This document shows positions 62,202-64,000 of a DNA stretch of 64,000 bases, one piece after another. A program made the position numbers and the translations under genes. How positions within the stretch are numbered: the stretch's first letter is position 1; each line of letters starts with the position of its first letter. Source of the DNA: JBFGJH01 sp041586155 (lineage in GTDB: Bacteria > Actinomycetota > Acidimicrobiia > Spongiisociales > JAENVV01); assembly GCA_041586155.1 (NCBI GenBank), contig JBFHAT010000003.1, forward strand, positions 59,174-123,173, given 5' to 3'. The notes beneath the pieces were generated by a model that did not search any database, was not told where the DNA came from, and saw only the letters and a program-made list of their open reading frames with translations.

Positions 62202-62909
62202 GTGTCCCAGAGAACCCGGCCGGCCGACGAACTCCGGCCTGTCCGGATCACCCGCGGCTACACCTCGATGACACCCGGATCGGTTCTCATCGAAATGGGC
62301 GAGACCCGCGTGCTGTGCACCGCCGCCGTCGAACCCGATGTGCCCCGATGGATGCGCGACAAAGGCGAAGGATGGGTCACTGCTGAATACTCGATGCTGC
62401 CCGGCTCCTCGGCCGAGCGCATCCGGCGCGACAACTACACCGGCGGGCGATCCAAAGAGATCTCCCGGCTGATCGGCAGAGCCCTCCGCTCGGTCGTCGA
62501 CCTCTCCGCCATGGGCGAGGCCATGGTGCGAGTGGACTGTGACGTTCTGCAGGCCGACGGAGGCACCAGAACGGCCGCGGTCACCGGCGCCTGGGTGGCG
62601 CTGTGGGACGCACTTGCCCACGCACGCGGCGAAGGGCGACTGGCCGACATTCCCATTCTCGACAGACTCGCAGCCGTGTCTGTCGGCATCGTCGACGGAG
62701 TGCCCCTGCTCGATCTCGAATACCAGGACGACGTGGCCGCCGACGTAGACATGAACGTCGTGATGACCGGTCGCGGGCTTCTCGTCGAAGTGCAAGGCAC
62801 CGCAGAGAAGGTCCCTTTCAGCCGGGCCGAACTCGATCAGCTGCTCGACCTGGCCTCCAAAGGAATCTCCGAGCTCACCGAGGCACAGGCCGAACTGGTG
62901 GGAGCGTGA
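62202..62909 (+). CDS. rph: Ribonuclease PH
   Basis: Phosphorolytic 3'-5' exoribonuclease that trims tRNA. 235 residues: RPADELRPVRITRGYTSM, EMGETRVLCTA, the RDNYTGGRSKEISRLIGRALR segment, DCDVLQADGGTRTAA and DLEYQDDVAADVDMNVVM. GTG at 62202 with an AGGAGG ribosome site. Overlaps rdgB by 4 bases, the common rph-rdgB pair. Confidence 0.96.
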   Translation: MSQRTRPADELRPVRITRGYTSMTPGSVLIEMGETRVLCTAAVEPDVPRWMRDKGEGWVTAEYSMLPGSSAERIRRDNYTGGRSKEISRLIGRALRSVVDLSAMGEAMVRVDCDVLQADGGTRTAAVTGAWVALWDALAHARGEGRLADIPILDRLAAVSVGIVDGVPLLDLEYQDDVAADVDMNVVMTGRGLLVEVQGTAEKVPFSRAELDQLLDLASKGISELTEAQAELVGA

Positions 62910-63478
62910 TCGACCGCCTCGTCGTCGCCTCGAAGAACCCCGACAAGATCGCCGAGGTCGAAGCGGTCCTCAATGACTCCGGCATCGTCCGGACGATCGC
63001 ACGCGGGCTCACCTGGCCAGACGTCGTGGAGGACGGCGCCACCCTCGAAGCCAACGCCCTCCTCAAGGCACGAGCGGTCGTCGGCGCCACCCGGCTCCCC
63101 GCCGTCGCCGACGACACCGGCCTCGAAGTCGACGCGCTCGGCGGCGCTCCCGGGCTGTACACCGCAAGGTACGCGGGCCCCGAGGCAACGTACGCCGACA
63201 ACGTCTCCAAGCTCCTGGCCGAACTGGCCGGCATCGACCAGCGGTCGGCGCGTTTCCGAACCGTGGTGGCGCTCGTCGAGCCCGGAGGTCGCCAACTGAC
63301 GGCCGAGGGCATCCTGGAGGGAACCATCGCCTCCTCGCCGCGGGGAACCGGCGGATTCGGCTACGACCCGGTGTTCGAGGTCGACGAACGGACGCTGGCC
63401 GAGATCCCCACCCACGAGAAGAACCGCATCAGCCATCGCTCGCGGGCGCTGCTCGCGCTCGCCGAACTGCTCCGCTAG
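62906..63478 (+). CDS. rdgB: XTP/dITP diphosphatase (RdgB/HAM1)
   Basis: Removes non-canonical purine nucleoside triphosphates. 190 residues: ASKNPDKIAEVEAVL, ARAVVGATRLPAVADDTGLEVDALGGAPGLYTARY, RGTGGFGYDPVFEV and the C-terminal KNRISHRSRAL all match the family. GTG at 62906 overlaps rph. Ends 5 bases before the tRNA-Leu gene on the other strand. Confidence 0.95.
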   Translation: MIDRLVVASKNPDKIAEVEAVLNDSGIVRTIARGLTWPDVVEDGATLEANALLKARAVVGATRLPAVADDTGLEVDALGGAPGLYTARYAGPEATYADNVSKLLAELAGIDQRSARFRTVVALVEPGGRQLTAEGILEGTIASSPRGTGGFGYDPVFEVDERTLAEIPTHEKNRISHRSRALLALAELLR

Positions 63479-63483
63479 GAGAG

Positions 63484-63567
63484 TGCGGACGGAGGGACTC
63501 GAACCCCCACGGGCTTTCGCCCACCAGGACCTAAACCTGGCGCGTCTACCAATTCCGCCACGCCCGC
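63484..63567 (-). tRNA. tRNA-Leu(UAG)
   Basis: 84 bases folding as a long-variable-arm tRNA: acceptor GCGGGCG/CGTCCGC, anticodon stem CCAGG/CCTGG with loop TTTAGGT, anticodon TAG (codon CUA), a long variable arm with GGGCGAAAGCCC, and TTCGAGT T-loop. CCA is not encoded. Confidence 0.95.
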
Positions 63568-63612
63568 TCCGCCAGAACCGCCGAGGTACCACTGGAAGTG
63601 AGACCAGAGGAG

Positions 63613-63685
63613 TGGGTCGCCCGGGACTCGAACCCGGAACCTGCGGATTAAGAGTCCGTTGCTCTGCCAATTGAGCTAGCGACCC
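63613..63685 (-). tRNA. tRNA-Lys(CUU)
   Basis: 73 bases: acceptor GGGTCGC/GCGACCC, D-arm GCTCAATTGGCAGAGC, anticodon loop CTCTTAA with CTT, T-arm CCGGG-TTCGAGT-CCCGG, discriminator A. CCA not encoded. Confidence 0.95.
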
Positions 63686-63784
63686 GCCGGAAGATTAGCG
63701 GCGCCGCTCCGCTCGACACCAACCGGCGGCCCGCCGCAATGACGATCGACCCGGTACGGCAAGCTGCCACAATGATCACCCACA

Positions 63785-63858
63785 CGGGCTGTGGCGCAGC
63801 TTGGTAGCGCACCTGCTTTGGGAGCAGGGGGTCGCCGGTTCAAATCCGGCCAGCCCGA
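63785..63858 (+). tRNA. tRNA-Pro(UGG)
   Basis: 74 bases: acceptor CGGGCTG/CAGCCCG, D-arm GCGCAGCTTGGTAGCGC, anticodon stem CCTGC/GCAGG with loop TTTGGGA (anticodon TGG), T-arm GCCGG-TTCAAAT-CCGGC. CCA not encoded. Confidence 0.95.
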
Positions 63859-63904
63859 CCGAATCGACGACGGCGACGGCCCAGCCGGTACAATCCACAG
63901 ACTC

Positions 63905-63978
<74 letters not shown>

Positions 63979-64000
63979 AGGGTGGGCGAACGCCCCGCCC

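Overview
The window is high-GC DNA, densely packed with genes that often overlap by 4 bases (ATGA/GTGA junctions). It looks like the chromosome of a Gram-positive actinobacterium outside the well-studied genera, most likely an Acidimicrobiia-type lineage (inference). Supporting signs are coenzyme F420 genes (cofD/cofE), a short DUF3499-type protein, a biotin-dependent acyl-CoA carboxylase with methylmalonyl-CoA mutase, a LytR-CpsA-Psr protein, SLH-like repeats on a subtilase, and a gene order (cofE/cofD ... DUF3499 ... phosphomannomutase ... isomerase ... SAH hydrolase ... comF, hpf, secA) that follows a conserved actinobacterial block. No insertion sequence, prophage, CRISPR array or rRNA operon was seen.

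Layout. 1-3446 (minus): the 5' part of a membrane GAF-GGDEF-EAL protein, an acidic disordered protein and a metallo-beta-lactamase-fold hydrolase. 3494-8016 (plus): an operon of acyl-CoA dehydrogenase, small membrane protein, zinc ribbon, an isobutyryl-CoA-mutase-like large subunit, a 67-residue protein and an amidohydrolase. 8010-11044 (minus): a small unknown and a class A penicillin-binding protein with PASTA domains. 11132-18184: propionate-type metabolism with a methylmalonyl-CoA mutase large subunit, an LpdA-like flavoprotein, both acyl-CoA carboxylase subunits and the biotin ligase that would charge them. 18237-23564: a dienelactone-hydrolase-like protein, an LCP transferase and three sugar-nucleotide enzymes (UDP-glucose dehydrogenase, UXS-like, GalE-like). 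23568-25174: F420 synthesis. 25236-36200: envelope glycosyltransferases and membrane proteins, small zinc proteins, phosphomannomutase and a sugar-phosphate isomerase.

36202-50046 is housekeeping: a short archaeal-type SAH hydrolase, ComF, long HPF, then an unusual trio (NarL-type regulator, HEAT-like protein, HD-GYP protein) before secA, prfB with its programmed +1 frameshift, ftsE-ftsX-LytM peptidase, smpB and ssrA (tmRNA). 50099-59683 holds a methyltransferase, a secreted subtilase with three SLH-like repeats, serB, ettA, a DinG-type helicase, a DEAD-box helicase and a DUF983 protein. 59729-63478 has a hemolysin-III protein, pdxH, a JAMM peptidase, an Rv1339-like phosphodiesterase, rph and rdgB. 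The window ends with four tRNAs (Leu, Lys, Pro, Gly).

Main points of interest: the two B12 mutases differ at exactly the two residues that separate isobutyryl-CoA from methylmalonyl-CoA mutase; the HEAT-like and HD-GYP neighbours share a homologous N-terminal module; several genes have a -10-like hexamer only 6-9 bases before the start codon, suggesting leaderless transcripts; and a perfect inverted repeat encloses the likely ssrA -10 element. All functional assignments are from reading the sequence; no database search was run.
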